Shown here: one piece after another, positions 7,238 through 8,032 of the stretch
Layout: every line of letters begins with the position of its first letter
How positions within the stretch are numbered: the stretch's first letter is position 1
Assembly: GCA_021324035.1 (NCBI GenBank)
Contig: JAJPJU010000062.1
Span: 1-8,032, forward strand
DNA: 8,032 nt
Source of the DNA: Spartobacteria bacterium
GTDB taxonomy: Bacteria > Verrucomicrobiota > Verrucomicrobiia > Chthoniobacterales > UBA10450
Direction of reading: 5' to 3'
Made by a program: the position numbers and the translations under genes
Notes under the pieces: model-generated
Database searches by the model: none
Seen by the model: only the letters and a program-made list of their open reading frames with translations
What the model was told of the DNA's origin: nothing

Positions 7238-7873
7238 ATGAAAAAAATGCTGTTTTTGACGCTTGCTTCCTTGCTTGTCCTACCGGTGGCCGTCCGGGCG
7301 CAAGGAATGAAAATTGGGACGGTGGACATGAATCGGACGTTCCGGGAATTCAACAAAACCAAGGACGCTGAGGCAAAGATTAACGACGCCAAGAACCAGG
7401 CGAAAAAGGAATACGACGAACGCGCTGACGCGTACAAGAAGGCCCTCGACGACGTCAACAATCTGAACAAGCAGCTCGAGGCGCCGGCTTTGAGTGCGGA
7501 TGCCAAAGCTCAAAAGGCCAAGGAACGCGACGATAAGATTTCGAACATTAAGAACATGGAGCGCGAGATCACTGAGTTTCGTCAAACCCGTGAGCGTCAG
7601 CTCCAGGAACAGGCGTTGCGGATGCGTGAAGGCATCGTGAAAGAAATCACCGATGTGGTGATGGAACGAGTGAAATCGAACAATCTCGACCTCGTGTTCG
7701 ATAAGTCTGGAAACAGTCTCAACGGCGTGCCGGTGCTGATGTATTCGCGCGATAGCGTCGATTTCACCAACGACGTCATTGCGGCTCTCAACAAGCCGGG
7801 TCGTCCCAGCAGCGTGACGTTGCCTTCAATTAGTCCGGCAGCAGCAGCTTCGGCCGCCCCTAAAAAGCCTTAA
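7238..7873 (+). CDS. skp: OmpH/Skp-family periplasmic chaperone
   Basis: Skp-type proteins are trimeric periplasmic chaperones that hold unfolded outer-membrane proteins and hand them to the Bam complex, which fits the position directly after bamA. From the ATG the product has 211 residues. A clear signal peptide (MKK, hydrophobic 4-19, cleavage after VRA at residue 21) is followed by KIGTVDMNRTFREFNKTKDAE, the family's opening strand and helix. A long charged helical region at about 40-145, rich in Lys, Glu, Gln and Ala, forms the coiled-coil tentacles. The closing segment DLVFDKSGNSLNGVPVLMYS is the usual C-terminal body strand. About 20 extra Pro/Ala/Ser-rich residues at the end are longer than in E. 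coli Skp. An upstream in-frame TTG at 7223 would spoil the signal peptide and was rejected. The 57-base gap to bamA suggests co-transcription, and a terminator lies just downstream. Confidence 0.92.
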   Translation: MKKMLFLTLASLLVLPVAVRAQGMKIGTVDMNRTFREFNKTKDAEAKINDAKNQAKKEYDERADAYKKALDDVNNLNKQLEAPALSADAKAQKAKERDDKISNIKNMEREITEFRQTRERQLQEQALRMREGIVKEITDVVMERVKSNNLDLVFDKSGNSLNGVPVLMYSRDSVDFTNDVIAALNKPGRPSSVTLPSISPAAAASAAPKKP

Positions 7874-7890
7874 TTTCAACTCTTTCAAAA

Positions 7891-7923
7891 ACACACGCGG
7901 GAGGAAGCTCGCGTGTGTTTTTT
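7891..7923 (+). terminator. Intrinsic terminator after skp
   Basis: ACACACGCG (7891-7899) pairs perfectly with CGCGTGTGT (7910-7918) around a 10-base loop, and is followed by TTTTT to 7923. An A-run before the left arm (7887-7890) can pair with the T-run, so the structure could also work in the other direction. It starts 18 bases after the skp stop and marks the end of the bamA-skp transcript. Confidence 0.9.
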
Positions 7924-7970
7924 GTGTACCGCAGCAAAGTTGGACTAAATTGCCGATCCAGGGAGACGGG

Positions 7971-8032
7971 GTGAAAGATCAAATTAATTTTCTTCTGACG
8001 GCTGGCGTGGTGTTGGTTGCATTGGCTGAGAC
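7971..8032 (+). CDS. Start of an unidentified protein, cut by the window edge
   Basis: A GTG start with GGGAG five bases upstream (7961-7965), the best ribosome-binding site in the window, opens a frame that stays open for 20 codons to the edge. The translation begins M-K-D-Q-I-N, then FLLTAGVVLVALAE. The short polar start and hydrophobic stretch could be a signal peptide, a membrane helix or a buried helix. In related bacteria the gene after bamA-skp is often lpxD or another lipid A gene, but the residues visible here do not resemble the LpxD N-terminus, so no product is named. The terminator upstream implies its own promoter between 7924 and 7960, which I cannot identify. Confidence 0.5.
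   Translation, partial: MKDQINFLLTAGVVLVALAE

Overview
The window reads as chromosomal DNA of a Gram-negative bacterium. It has BamA and a Skp/OmpH-type chaperone, so there is an outer membrane, and MqnC, so menaquinone is made by the futalosine route. Most genes lack a clear Shine-Dalgarno sequence. The gap after glpX carries AT-richer 'atccgaa'-type repeat DNA of a kind I associate with Verrucomicrobiota and Planctomycetota. My best guess is Verrucomicrobiota, possibly Chthoniobacterales-like soil lineages; this is inference from gene content and style, not a match to a reference.

Layout: a small two-helix membrane protein (minus strand, 46-258) diverges from a class II fructose-1,6-bisphosphatase, glpX (383-1447). 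A 200-base gap with an imperfect inverted repeat follows, then a small beta/gamma-crystallin-type protein with two calcium-clamp motifs (1652-2050). Converging on it is a D-amino-acid oxidase family flavoenzyme (2195-3238, minus), whose coding sequence contains a 29-base near-perfect palindrome in frame. Divergent from the oxidase is mqnC (3374-4465). Next come bamA (from about 4607 to 7180) and a skp/ompH gene (7238-7873), a conserved pair in outer-membrane biogenesis. A strong intrinsic terminator (7891-7923) ends that unit, and the first 20 codons of another gene (from 7971) run off the right edge.

Functionally the window mixes housekeeping genes (gluconeogenesis, menaquinone synthesis, outer-membrane assembly) with two accessory genes (crystallin-like protein, D-amino-acid oxidase). 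Only bamA-skp is clearly a functional unit. I see no phage, transposase, CRISPR, tRNA or rRNA. No previously undescribed multi-gene system is evident. The most unusual signals are the in-frame palindrome in the oxidase gene and the compact double-clamp crystallin protein.
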